This document shows positions 5,856 through 12,418 of a stretch of DNA of 17,046 nucleotides, piece after piece (position 1 is the stretch's first letter; every line of letters begins with the position of its first letter). The notes beneath the pieces are model-generated. The model did not search any database. It was not told where the DNA came from and saw nothing but the letters and a program-made list of their open reading frames with translations. Origin of the DNA: Candidatus Rifleibacteriota bacterium (GTDB taxonomy: Bacteria > Riflebacteria > Ozemobacteria > Ozemobacterales > Ozemobacteraceae). The position numbers were made by a program, and so were the translations under genes. Location of the stretch: positions 1 to 17,046 of the forward strand of contig JAKQOH010000035.1 of assembly GCA_029565415.1 (NCBI GenBank). Direction: 5' to 3'.

Positions 5856-7832
5856 TTACTTTTTGAGGGCCAGATCGATGTAATCCGTCGTGACGGTCGG
5901 CCGGTCCTTGACGCCGAGGACGTCGAGCAGTTCGGCGATGATCTTCGCCTTGCTCTCGGCATCCTGGCGGCTCCAGGTGCGGCTCTTGACTTCGAGGAAG
6001 TTGCCGATGGCCGGCTTCTTCATCGTGTCGACGTTGATGAAGAACTCGGTATCCTTGAAATGCACGAGATACCGCAGGCGGTCCTTCTGGATCTCGGTCT
6101 CGTCCTTCGGCTGGAAATACTCGCGGTAGAAGCGGAGCGAGTTGTTCGCCGGGGCGAGATACCGGCTGCGGGAGAGCAGCACGGCGGACGGATACTTGTT
6201 CTCGCGATCCTGGCCGAGCAGCGTCAGACGTGCACGGACCTGGCTCACCTGGCCCTTCTCGTCGACGAACTCGTCTTCGCGGTACCGGATGCGGCCCTGA
6301 GTGGAATCCTCGAAGTCGAAATACGTGTCGAACTGGCGGTAATGGCGTTTCCGCTCGATTTCGATCTCGCCCTTCTCGAGGGCGGCGACGATCGGGGCGG
6401 TCTCGTCGACCTTCACCTTCACCTGGACCTCGAAGCTCTCCTCCTCCATGGCGCCGCCGATCGCGACCAGCTTCGACAGAACAGACTGTTCGCGCTTGGC
6501 CAGGAAGGCGTCGATCCTGGCTGCGAAGCCGGCGGCTTCGGCGATGAGAGCCTTCTCGTCGAGAGTCAGCACCTTCCGGTCACGCATCAGCCACTTGCCG
6601 TTCACCATCGAGTCGGTGACGTCGGTCGACTTGGTCGCGTAGACGATCTGGGAGTAAATGCAGGTCTCGTCGCGGTTGAAGCGAGGCTGGTTGTGGAGCG
6701 GATGAATATCGACGAGTATCATATCTGCCCGTTTGCCGGGGATCAGGGAGCCGGTGATCGAGTCGATGTGGAGAGCGCGTGCGCCGAGGCGGGTGGCCAT
6801 CAGTACGACGCTGCGGGCCGGAAGCGCCGTCGGGTCGAGGGTGGACAGCTTGGCCAGGAAGCTCGCGAGGCGCATTTCCTCGAACATGTCGAGATCGTTG
6901 TTCGAGGCGGGGCCGTCGGTGCCGAGGCCGACCGAGACGCCCAGTTCGAGCATCCGCTTGGTGGGGGCCGCGCCCGAGGCCAGCTTCATGTTCGAGGAGG
7001 GGTTGTGGATCGCCCCGACCCGGTGCTTGGCCATCTCGCGCATCTCGCCCTCGTCGATGTAGACGCAGTGGGCCGCGATCGCCTTGGTGTCGAGGAGGTT
7101 CTGTTTGCGGAAGTAGGGGATGCCGGGCATGCCGTACTGCGCGCGAAGCCCGTCGACTTCCTGCGAGGTTTCCGAAAGGTGCGTGTGCAGGGGAATGTCG
7201 AACTCCATCGCGATCGCCGCGCAGGCCTTGAGCAGCTCGGGCGTCGTGGTGTACGGCGCATGCGGGGCGATGGCGGGCACGATCAGCGGATGCCCCTTCC
7301 ATTTCTGGACGAAGGTGCGGGTGTAGTTGAGCGCGTCATCGTAGGACGGGGCGTCGGGGGCCGGGAACTTGAGCACCGACTCGCCGCACACCGCGCGCAG
7401 ACCGGCATCAGCCGTGGCCTTGGCGACCTCGTCCTCGAAGTAATACATGTCGGCGAAGCAGGTGGTGCCGCTGCGGATCATCTCGGCGCAGGCGATCTTC
7501 GTGCCGAGCGAGACGAACTCGGGCGTCACGAACTCGCGTTCGACCGGCATCATGTACCCCATCAGCCATACGTCGAGGCGCAGATCGTCGGCCAGGCCGC
7601 GCAGGAGCGTCATCGGAACGTGCGTGTGGGCGTTGATCAGGCCGGGCATCAGCACGCGGCCGCCGCAATCGATCGTTTCCTTGCCGGTGTACTCCTGCCG
7701 GATCTGGGCTTCAGCGCCGACCGCCGCGATCGTTTCGCCGTTCACGGCCAGAGCGCCTTTCGTGTACTGCGTGAACTCCTGATCCATGGTCAGGATGTGG
7801 GCATTCGTGAAGAGAACGTCTACCTGTTTCAT
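5856..7832 (-). CDS. MtaD-like amidohydrolase (adenosine-derivative deaminase) fused to a CYTH domain
   Basis: 658 residues from the chosen ATG (7832-7830; GGAAGG just upstream). A longer reading to 7904 is rejected because it would begin at or before the transcription start of the promoter at 7895-7923. Residues 1 to about 440 are an ATZ/TRZ amidohydrolase: H69xH71 in NAHTHVPMTLLRG, H216-H218 and E221 in HTHLSET, H255 in AHCVYID, D306 in GTDGPASNND. These are the metal-binding and catalytic residues of 5-methylthioadenosine/S-adenosylhomocysteine deaminase (MtaD, about 430 residues). Residues about 465-645 are an added CYTH domain: FEVQVKVKV, YRQFDTYFDFED, GRIRYRED and FLEVKSRTW. Its opening motif is ExQxK instead of ExExK. 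Deaminase activity in SAM salvage is inferred from the family; the role of the CYTH part is unknown. Cytoplasmic, single-gene transcript. Confidence 0.88.
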   Translation of the reverse strand: MKQVDVLFTNAHILTMDQEFTQYTKGALAVNGETIAAVGAEAQIRQEYTGKETIDCGGRVLMPGLINAHTHVPMTLLRGLADDLRLDVWLMGYMMPVEREFVTPEFVSLGTKIACAEMIRSGTTCFADMYYFEDEVAKATADAGLRAVCGESVLKFPAPDAPSYDDALNYTRTFVQKWKGHPLIVPAIAPHAPYTTTPELLKACAAIAMEFDIPLHTHLSETSQEVDGLRAQYGMPGIPYFRKQNLLDTKAIAAHCVYIDEGEMREMAKHRVGAIHNPSSNMKLASGAAPTKRMLELGVSVGLGTDGPASNNDLDMFEEMRLASFLAKLSTLDPTALPARSVVLMATRLGARALHIDSITGSLIPGKRADMILVDIHPLHNQPRFNRDETCIYSQIVYATKSTDVTDSMVNGKWLMRDRKVLTLDEKALIAEAAGFAARIDAFLAKREQSVLSKLVAIGGAMEEESFEVQVKVKVDETAPIVAALEKGEIEIERKRHYRQFDTYFDFEDSTQGRIRYREDEFVDEKGQVSQVRARLTLLGQDRENKYPSAVLLSRSRYLAPANNSLRFYREYFQPKDETEIQKDRLRYLVHFKDTEFFINVDTMKKPAIGNFLEVKSRTWSRQDAESKAKIIAELLDVLGVKDRPTVTTDYIDLALKK

Positions 7833-7894
7833 CGTGCCTTCCATCGCCTTTCTGTCATCGAATTTCCGGGTATGGCCCGGCACCTGTTCAGCGT

Positions 7895-7923
7895 ATTGTA
7901 CCATGCGTCGATTTCCGCGCCAA
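7895..7923 (-). promoter_or_regulatory. Sigma-70-type promoter of the deaminase-CYTH gene
   Basis: Read on the - strand: -35 TTGGCG (7923-7918), a 17-base spacer, and -10 TACAAT (7900-7895, five of six consensus). The start of transcription would fall near 7888, giving about a 55-base leader before the ATG at 7832. This placement settles the start of the deaminase gene. Confidence 0.7.
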
Positions 7924-7950
7924 TCATCCGATGAAAATCTGCGAAAAGAA

Positions 7951-7978
7951 ACGAGCCGGAAGCATGGTTCCGGCTCGT
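7951..7978 (-). terminator. Intrinsic terminator of the lipoprotein gene
   Basis: ACGAGCCGGAA (7951-7961), loop GCATGG, then the exact reverse complement (7968-7978): an 11-bp stem. On the - strand it is followed by a T-rich run (TTCTTTTCGCAGATTTTC), 25 bases beyond the lipoprotein stop and just before the deaminase promoter. It separates the two - strand genes into different transcripts. Confidence 0.85.
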
Positions 7979-8002
7979 CTGCGAGAGGCGTTTTCGGACG
8001 TT

Positions 8003-9508
8003 TCAGTCCTGGGGTGCGGGGGGGACCTCTCCCGGAGCGGCTTCGCCGTGGCCGGTTCCGGCAGACGGGGCCGATACGGCGGTTCCCGCTTCGGGCACCT
8101 CGAAATCGAGTTTTTCCGGGGCTTTCGCACGGATCAGGAGGGCGATCGCCTTGAGCTGTTCTTCGGAAAGGGTGAGCGCGGCTTTCTCGGCGACGTGCCG
8201 GACGGCTTCCTTCAGCTCCTCGAGAATCCGGTTCTGGTGCCGGACGAGGCCCGCCGGTTCGAAGCCGGAGGCGCCGCCCGCGGCCGACACCTTGGTCAGG
8301 CCGTCGGCGGATGCGGACTCGATCAGGCCGGGGGGCTGCATGTCGAACACTTCGTCGATGAGGTCCTGGGTGAATCCCAGGGAAGCGAGGATCGTTCCCA
8401 GAGAGTGGGTGAACTCGGCCATCTGCCCGGAGCGGGGGTCGAACACGGCCCGGATATCGGCCGGCGTGCTGGCGAGATCCAGTTGGCCACGCATTTTATC
8501 GATCAGTTGATAGAATCCCGCGTATTCGGTGCGGGATTTTTCACCGACGAGCGTCGTGACCGCATCGGCAACCAGGGCGAGGGTGGTGTGCTTGGTTTCG
8601 CGCAGGCGGGTCGCTGCGAACTCGGAACCGGCCGCATCGCTTTCCCCGAGGCCGGGGAGAAGCTTCTCGATGGGCTGATGGAGGAAAGCGTTTTCGAACT
8701 CGTCAAGGGCGCTCAGATCCTCGCTCGTGAAACCGAGCCCGCGGGCCTGTTCCTCGAGCTTCCGAAGGTAGACCAGACGCGCCTCTTCCGCGCTGATTTC
8801 CCCGTTCTCGACGGCTTCGATCATACTCTGGTGGAGATTGAATGCCGCTTCGGAAAGCTCCTTGAACCGCTCGCCGAACTTGAGGCGGCGGGCCTCGTCC
8901 ATCGCCAACAGCGACTGAACGATGGGGCCAAGCTGTCCATCGAAGCGTGTCAGCGTCTCCTCGGGAACGAGGGCCGTCAGTTCCCCGAGACTGATTTCAT
9001 CCGCCTTCCCGAACCGGCCCAGCTCCCGAACGATCTTCGCCTGGATGCGGCTTTCCGGATCCATCGTCGGGGCTCTCACGACGGCGCCCTGCTTCAGACC
9101 CGGAACGACGCATTCCGCCGTTTCCCCGTTCCTGAAGGCCTGAACGATCAGATTCCGGGCCGGAAGGGCTGGAACGGCATACGAAATCTGGTAGTAGCCG
9201 CGATCATCCGATTGACCGGTTCCCAGAACCTGCTCGGAGCCGTTCTCGGGATCGAGGGCATACAGGGTGACGCGGGCGTCAGCGAACGGTTCCGACAGCG
9301 TGGATGCGATGCGGGCGCGCAGGCTTCTGGCAACCGAATCCCGACTCACATACCCTTCCACGCCGCCTCGGACCGTGGGCGCAGGCAGAAGGCCGGCCGG
9401 GTTCGCGCCGCCGTCGCTGCTGCTGCCGCAGCCGCTGAAAACCATCGAACAACAGAATGCCGACAGGAACGCGAAATACCGCAGTTCGCTGCGTTGCGTG
9501 TGCTTCAT
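8003..9508 (-). CDS. Lipoprotein with N-terminal Ig-like (carboxypeptidase-regulatory-type) domain, function unknown
   Basis: 501 residues from the ATG at 9508-9506, chosen because AGGAGG (9521-9516) lies 7 bases upstream and the product opens with a lipoprotein signal. The signal is a basic start (KHTQRSELR), a hydrophobic core (YFAFLSAFCCSMVF) and lipobox FSGC with Cys27, followed by a Ser/Gly linker. Residues about 46-128 look like a beta-sandwich regulatory domain (RGGVEGYVSRD, then FADARVTLYALDP, then DDRGYYQISYAVP, then IVQAFRNG). The remainder (about 150-470) is strongly helical and acidic, without a family I recognise, and ends in a Pro/Ala-rich tail. It is likely anchored in the outer or inner membrane facing the periplasm. 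It has its own terminator at 7951-7978 and is divergent from the barrel gene at 9762. No enzyme motif is visible. Confidence 0.8.
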   Translation of the reverse strand: MKHTQRSELRYFAFLSAFCCSMVFSGCGSSSDGGANPAGLLPAPTVRGGVEGYVSRDSVARSLRARIASTLSEPFADARVTLYALDPENGSEQVLGTGQSDDRGYYQISYAVPALPARNLIVQAFRNGETAECVVPGLKQGAVVRAPTMDPESRIQAKIVRELGRFGKADEISLGELTALVPEETLTRFDGQLGPIVQSLLAMDEARRLKFGERFKELSEAAFNLHQSMIEAVENGEISAEEARLVYLRKLEEQARGLGFTSEDLSALDEFENAFLHQPIEKLLPGLGESDAAGSEFAATRLRETKHTTLALVADAVTTLVGEKSRTEYAGFYQLIDKMRGQLDLASTPADIRAVFDPRSGQMAEFTHSLGTILASLGFTQDLIDEVFDMQPPGLIESASADGLTKVSAAGGASGFEPAGLVRHQNRILEELKEAVRHVAEKAALTLSEEQLKAIALLIRAKAPEKLDFEVPEAGTAVSAPSAGTGHGEAAPGEVPPAPQD

Positions 9509-9602
9509 GAAACCGCCTCCTGATTCGTGCCGATGGGAAGGGGGTTCCCTCCGTGGCATCATGTATACAGTCTCTATCGGCAAACGGGGCGGCATTGTGA
9601 AA

Positions 9603-9618
9603 TCGGCGAAATCGCCGA
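9603..9618. repeat. Inverted repeat in the divergent intergenic region
   Basis: TCGGCGA, AA, TCGCCGA: a perfect 7-base inverted repeat with a 2-base centre, about 95 bases from the divergent lipoprotein start and about 100 bases upstream of the weak -24/-12-like site at 9704-9717. The length and position suit a dimeric regulator site, but the role is inferred only. Confidence 0.35.
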
Positions 9619-9703
9619 GCGCGGGAAGAAATTGTCGAACCGTGTCGGGCGGGCGCGGTTGCATGCTATGCTCGAGCCGGTGAGAGCGGGGGCTGACCCT
9701 GCC

Positions 9704-9717
9704 GGTATTGAAATTGC
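9704..9717 (+). promoter_or_regulatory. Weak sigma-54-like (-24/-12) site before the barrel gene
   Basis: GG (9704-9705) and TTGC (GC at 9716-9717) are separated by the required 10 bases, 44 bases before the ATG at 9762. The -12 part is good, but the -24 part is CGGTAT instead of TGGCAC. A sigma-70-like TTGAAA overlaps the site without a good -10. The match is listed mainly because a clear sigma-54 promoter lies downstream at 11156. Confidence 0.3.
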
Positions 9718-9761
9718 TTTCAGAATGAGATGCGATCATTCGCCGGATAAAGGGGGATACG

Positions 9762-11057
9762 ATGAATTACGGGAGATGGTGCAGACTGCTGGGGGTTCTG
9801 ATCACGCTGTTCATGGCAACGCCTGTGGCGGCAGGCCCCGTTCAACCGGACCCGACCCCCGCTTCTGCCACGAAATCCCTTTCAAGCGATCCGTTTGCCG
9901 ACCTTGGCGCCCGGCCGGAGACTGCTTCCGGTGGGGAGCTGGTCGCGGAATCGCGTACCGGCAGAACACGGGAACGCAGGACGAGGAGCTTCCTCAAACA
10001 GGAACTGCTGGAGCAGATTTCCTGGAATGATGCGGGCGCGGGGCCGTATCGTCGGCTGTCTTACGGTGGCGAGCTTTTGCAGCGGTTTTCCGATGCGGTC
10101 ACGACGTGGGGCTCGTTCAATGCGCAGTTGCGGTTCGTGCATCGTGCCGGGTTCCTTCCCGTCCAGAACGATGTCGAGGGGGAGGAGAGGGAAAACGGGT
10201 TTCTCGAGTATCACAACCTGTATTTCGACCGGTTCAATGCCCTGGATGCCTTCCTTTCACCGGAAGCCCGCGCGCGGCACATCGGGCGGTTCAATTTCCG
10301 CCTCGGCCGTTTCTACCTTCCCTCGGGCATCAATCTCCAGACCGACACCCACGGCACCGTGCTCCAGCTGTCGAACGAGCGCAATTTCGGGTTCGAGCGC
10401 GACTGGTATGCCGGCTTCTGGGGGGCCCTCACCAAGGATCTCAATTACGATTTGTATGCCATGGCAGGCTCGGGATACGATCTGCGGCTCGAGGGGCAGA
10501 AAGGGCTGCTTGGGTTGCGGATCAGCCTGGCGAACTCCTGGCTTTTCGAAAAGGGCTGGGAAGGCGGGATATCGCTCGTCACGGGGGAACGCATTTCCAA
10601 GCATGCGCTGATGCGGAGCCCTTCCGTTGCGGCTCTGGCAGATCGGGGGAAGTTCATCGAAACGCGCCGCCTCGGGCTCGACATGCGCCATTCCCGGCCG
10701 GCCGCGAACGGCACGGTGACGATGACCGCGGAGTGGACGGCCGGGCGGGATGAAGATGATGATGTTCTCACGCAACTATATCAGGCAGAATATCTGCGCC
10801 GGGACCGGAAGCTCGGATATGCGGTGCAGTACCGGCGGTTCCGCCAGGCGATCGGCCCCGGGCCGATGCCGATGATGGCCGGCCAGGGGCCTGGAGATGC
10901 GGATGCATCGCTGATCGGCGAAGTCACGTGGTATTTCCGCAACGAGATCGGCAACGCGAATCTGCATTGGATCAAGCTCAACATCGAACGGCAGACGGAA
11001 CGCCAGATGGGCCGGAACGACCTGCTGACGACGATCCAGTATTACCGGTACTGGTAG
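9762..11057 (+). CDS. Putative outer-membrane beta-barrel protein
   Basis: 431 residues. A signal peptide is visible: a basic start (YGRWCR), a hydrophobic core (LLGVLITLFMAT) and a PVAA-G cleavage site after residue 24. The rest has many alternating polar/hydrophobic stretches rich in Tyr, Phe, Trp and Gly. Examples are RFNFRLGRFYLPSG, WYAGFWGALTKDLNYDLYAMAG, LLGLRISLANSWLF and EVTWYFRNE. It ends in IQYYRYW, the terminal aromatic residue that the Bam machinery recognises in barrel proteins. I cannot assign it to a named porin family. AAGGGGG lies shortly before the ATG, and a terminator follows at 11077, so it forms a separate transcript ahead of the sigma-54 operon. It may be the outer-membrane partner of that operon; this is an inference from position only. 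Confidence 0.78.
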   Translation: MNYGRWCRLLGVLITLFMATPVAAGPVQPDPTPASATKSLSSDPFADLGARPETASGGELVAESRTGRTRERRTRSFLKQELLEQISWNDAGAGPYRRLSYGGELLQRFSDAVTTWGSFNAQLRFVHRAGFLPVQNDVEGEERENGFLEYHNLYFDRFNALDAFLSPEARARHIGRFNFRLGRFYLPSGINLQTDTHGTVLQLSNERNFGFERDWYAGFWGALTKDLNYDLYAMAGSGYDLRLEGQKGLLGLRISLANSWLFEKGWEGGISLVTGERISKHALMRSPSVAALADRGKFIETRRLGLDMRHSRPAANGTVTMTAEWTAGRDEDDDVLTQLYQAEYLRRDRKLGYAVQYRRFRQAIGPGPMPMMAGQGPGDADASLIGEVTWYFRNEIGNANLHWIKLNIERQTERQMGRNDLLTTIQYYRYW

Positions 11058-11076
11058 GATCCTCTCTGGAATCAGC

Positions 11077-11118
11077 GGGGGGGCGGGAGGGATTCCCGCC
11101 TCCCCCGGTTCTTTCTCG
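11077..11118 (+). terminator. Intrinsic terminator after the barrel gene
   Basis: GGGGG plus GGCGGGA (11077-11088), loop GGGAT, then TCCCGCC, one unpaired T, and CCCCC (to 11106): a 12-bp stem with one bulge. It is followed by GGTTCTTTCTC. It lies 20 bases after the barrel stop at 11057 and separates that gene from the sigma-54 promoter at 11156. Confidence 0.75.
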
Positions 11119-11129
11119 GGAACGCTTCG

Positions 11130-11149
11130 AGAAACACCTCGGCGTTTCT
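11130..11149. repeat. Imperfect 20-base inverted repeat next to the sigma-54 promoter
   Basis: AGAAACACCT paired with CGGCGTTTCT: 8 of 10 positions are symmetric. It ends 6 bases before the -24 box at 11156. It could be an operator for an activator or repressor, although enhancer sites of sigma-54 activators usually lie further upstream. Confidence 0.4.
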
Positions 11150-11155
11150 GACGCC

Positions 11156-11171
11156 TGGCACGCTTCATGCA
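11156..11171 (+). promoter_or_regulatory. Sigma-54 (RpoN) -24/-12 promoter of the exporter operon
   Basis: TGGCACG (11156-11162), CTTC, ATGCA (11167-11171), against the consensus TGGCACG-N4-TTGCA: one mismatch. The invariant GG (11157-11158) and GC (11169-11170) are exactly 10 bases apart. Transcription would start near 11182, about 38 bases before the ATG at 11221, with a GGAGGT ribosome site between. The window also encodes a sigma-54 activator (14465-15838). Confidence 0.82.
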
Positions 11172-11186
11172 ATACCTCATGACTGA

Positions 11187-11205
11187 GGGTGGGGTCATAC
11201 CACCC
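11187..11205 (+). other. Small hairpin in the leader of the sigma-54 operon
   Basis: GGGTGG, loop GGTCATA, CCACCC: a 6-bp stem lying between the predicted transcription start (about 11182) and the ribosome site GGAGGT at 11210-11215. It may stabilise the 5' end of the message; no regulatory role can be shown. Confidence 0.35.
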
Positions 11206-11220
11206 GAACGGAGGTGTGCC

Positions 11221-11931
11221 ATGAAAAACCGGTTTCTGAAAGCTTTTGTTCAGCTGTCTTTCGTGATTCTCGAATGGATCATCCCTGCCTGGGTTTTCGC
11301 GGCCATCGGATGCACCCTCAGCAATCCGGCCCAGGATCTCAAGTTTCTCTACCCCGAAGTGACCAGTTTCAAGGAGGAGATCCGCGAGCTGCGCACCCTG
11401 CCGGGCGGTTCCGCCGTGTATGAGGGGCTGAAAGAGCGCCTCGGGAGCGATCTCGATCCGATCTACGAGTCGTTCGACACGCCGTACACCGTGTATTCCG
11501 TGTTCAAAGGGGACACGCGGATCGGGTATGTCCACGGCGTGAACGTTCCCGGGAAAGGCGGCGTGATCCAGGTCTTTCTCTCGACCGATCCTTCGACGGG
11601 CGAGATCCGGGATTTCTTCTTCCAGCGCATCGAGAGCCGGGCCGCGCGAGAATTGAAAGACAAAACGTTCCGCGCCCGTTTCCGGGGGATGAGTCTGGCG
11701 GATTTCTATAAGCATGACTATTTCAAGGTTGCCGAGCCCGAAAATCCGACGGACCGGCTGGCCGGGATCCGCCCTCCGGGGAGTGATGCCGACGTGGTTG
11801 CGGACTTCTCCTCATCGCTTCGCGGCATCCGGAAGAACCTGATCCTTCTCGACCTGTTTGTTTACGACCGGAAGGCCGAACCGTTCTTCGAACGGACGAA
11901 GTCCTTGCTCGCCGCCCGCCGGGAAAAATGA
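11221..11931 (+). CDS. Membrane-anchored or lipoprotein FMN-binding-domain-like protein
   Basis: 236 residues from the ATG at 11221 (GGAGGT 5 bases upstream). An upstream in-frame ATG at 11167 falls inside the sigma-54 promoter and is rejected. A hydrophobic N-terminus (8-30) ends in AIGC31, a possible lipobox, although E18 interrupts the core, so a plain membrane anchor is also possible. Residues about 85-165 resemble the FMN_bind fold of RnfG/NqrC: TRIGYVHGVNVPGKGGVIQV, a beta strand, then IESRAARELKDKTFRARFRG where the family has its ET..LG..F..QF region. The D-x-SGAT/S flavinylation site is missing; the matching stretch reads PPGSDADVVADFSSSLRG (185-202). It is probably periplasmic and first in the operon with an ABC exporter. 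Function unknown; covalent FMN is unlikely. Confidence 0.75.
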   Translation: MKNRFLKAFVQLSFVILEWIIPAWVFAAIGCTLSNPAQDLKFLYPEVTSFKEEIRELRTLPGGSAVYEGLKERLGSDLDPIYESFDTPYTVYSVFKGDTRIGYVHGVNVPGKGGVIQVFLSTDPSTGEIRDFFFQRIESRAARELKDKTFRARFRGMSLADFYKHDYFKVAEPENPTDRLAGIRPPGSDADVVADFSSSLRGIRKNLILLDLFVYDRKAEPFFERTKSLLAARREK

Positions 11932-11932
11932 T

Positions 11933-11990
11933 CCCAGGATAGGACCTGGGCGTCCGGAACGAATGATGCGTCGAGCCTCTCGGGGCTCGA
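11933..11990 (+). other. Two consecutive hairpins in the first intergenic gap of the operon
   Basis: CCCAGG, 6-base loop, CCTGGG (11933-11950), then TCGAGCC, TCTCGG, GGCTCGA (11971-11990), directly before the ribosome site AAGGAG (11991-11996). Neither has a T run, so they are not simple terminators. They could mark mRNA processing or adjust translation of the next gene. Confidence 0.45.
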
Positions 11991-12004
11991 AAGGAGATAC
12001 TGTC

Positions 12005-12385
12005 ATGAAAACTATTGTATTGATCGCTTTGTCCGTTCTCGTTCTGTGCGGAGCCGGACTCTATGTCCTGCTGAGCCCCGCGGAGGTCTATGGGGAACCT
12101 TTCAAGATCAGGTCTCTCACTTCCTTGCGGGAGATCGTCGGGCAGCCGGACCGGTATCTCACGGCGGACCTCCGCACATCCGGCCGGATCGTCCGCCAGT
12201 GCCCCAGCTCCGGCTGCTGGTTTTTTCTCGATGATGGCTCGGGCGGACAGGTTCGTGTCGAGCTCGGCCATCTGGGCATGAAGTTTCCCCAGCATGTAGG
12301 TGGTACCGCCATCGTCGAAGGCCGCCTGATGAAGGACGCGTCGGGGCTGGAACTCGTCGGGAACGGCGTTCGGTTCGAGCGCTGA
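12005..12385 (+). CDS. Small exported OB-fold-like protein with a CPxxGCW motif
   Basis: 126 residues from the ATG at 12005 (AAGGAG 8 bases upstream). An N-terminal hydrophobic segment (about 3-24) is a signal anchor or uncleaved signal peptide. The rest is a compact beta-rich domain: LREIVGQPDRYLTADLRTSG, RIVRQCPSSGCWFFLDDGSG and QVRVELG, then GGTAIVEGRLM. This resembles the small periplasmic OB-fold proteins (DUF4920-like) whose hallmark is a Cys-rich GCW turn after the second strand. C66 and C71 could bind a metal or form a redox-active disulfide; this is inference. It follows the FMN-binding-like gene and precedes the permease by 33 bases, so all are probably co-transcribed. No better family name can be given from sequence alone. 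Confidence 0.72.
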   Translation: MKTIVLIALSVLVLCGAGLYVLLSPAEVYGEPFKIRSLTSLREIVGQPDRYLTADLRTSGRIVRQCPSSGCWFFLDDGSGGQVRVELGHLGMKFPQHVGGTAIVEGRLMKDASGLELVGNGVRFER

Positions 12386-12418
12386 ACCGGGGCGTGAAAG
12401 AGAACACGGAGGCAATCT

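Noticed and set aside
7833..7904. 24-residue N-terminal extension of the deaminase-CYTH protein
   Set aside because: Its ATG overlaps the spacer and -10 region of a good sigma-70 promoter; the ATG at 7832 has a ribosome site and starts at the normal amidohydrolase N-terminus.
5844..9523. Two long + strand frames (696 and 530 residues) overlapping end to end opposite the deaminase and lipoprotein genes
   Set aside because: Both mirror real - strand genes that have ribosome sites, a promoter and terminators; the frames run through both terminator hairpins and show no recognisable domain.
9530..9570. Sigma-70 promoter for the lipoprotein gene around TATACA
   Set aside because: No acceptable -35 element lies at 16-18 bases from the TATACA on the - strand, so the promoter cannot be placed with confidence.
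9509..9739. 77-residue N-terminal extension of the lipoprotein
   Set aside because: It would bury the lipoprotein signal inside the protein; AGGAGG at 9521-9516 fits the start at 9508.
11167..11220. 18-residue N-terminal extension of the FMN-binding-like protein
   Set aside because: Its ATG lies within the -12 box of the sigma-54 promoter, upstream of the predicted transcript start.
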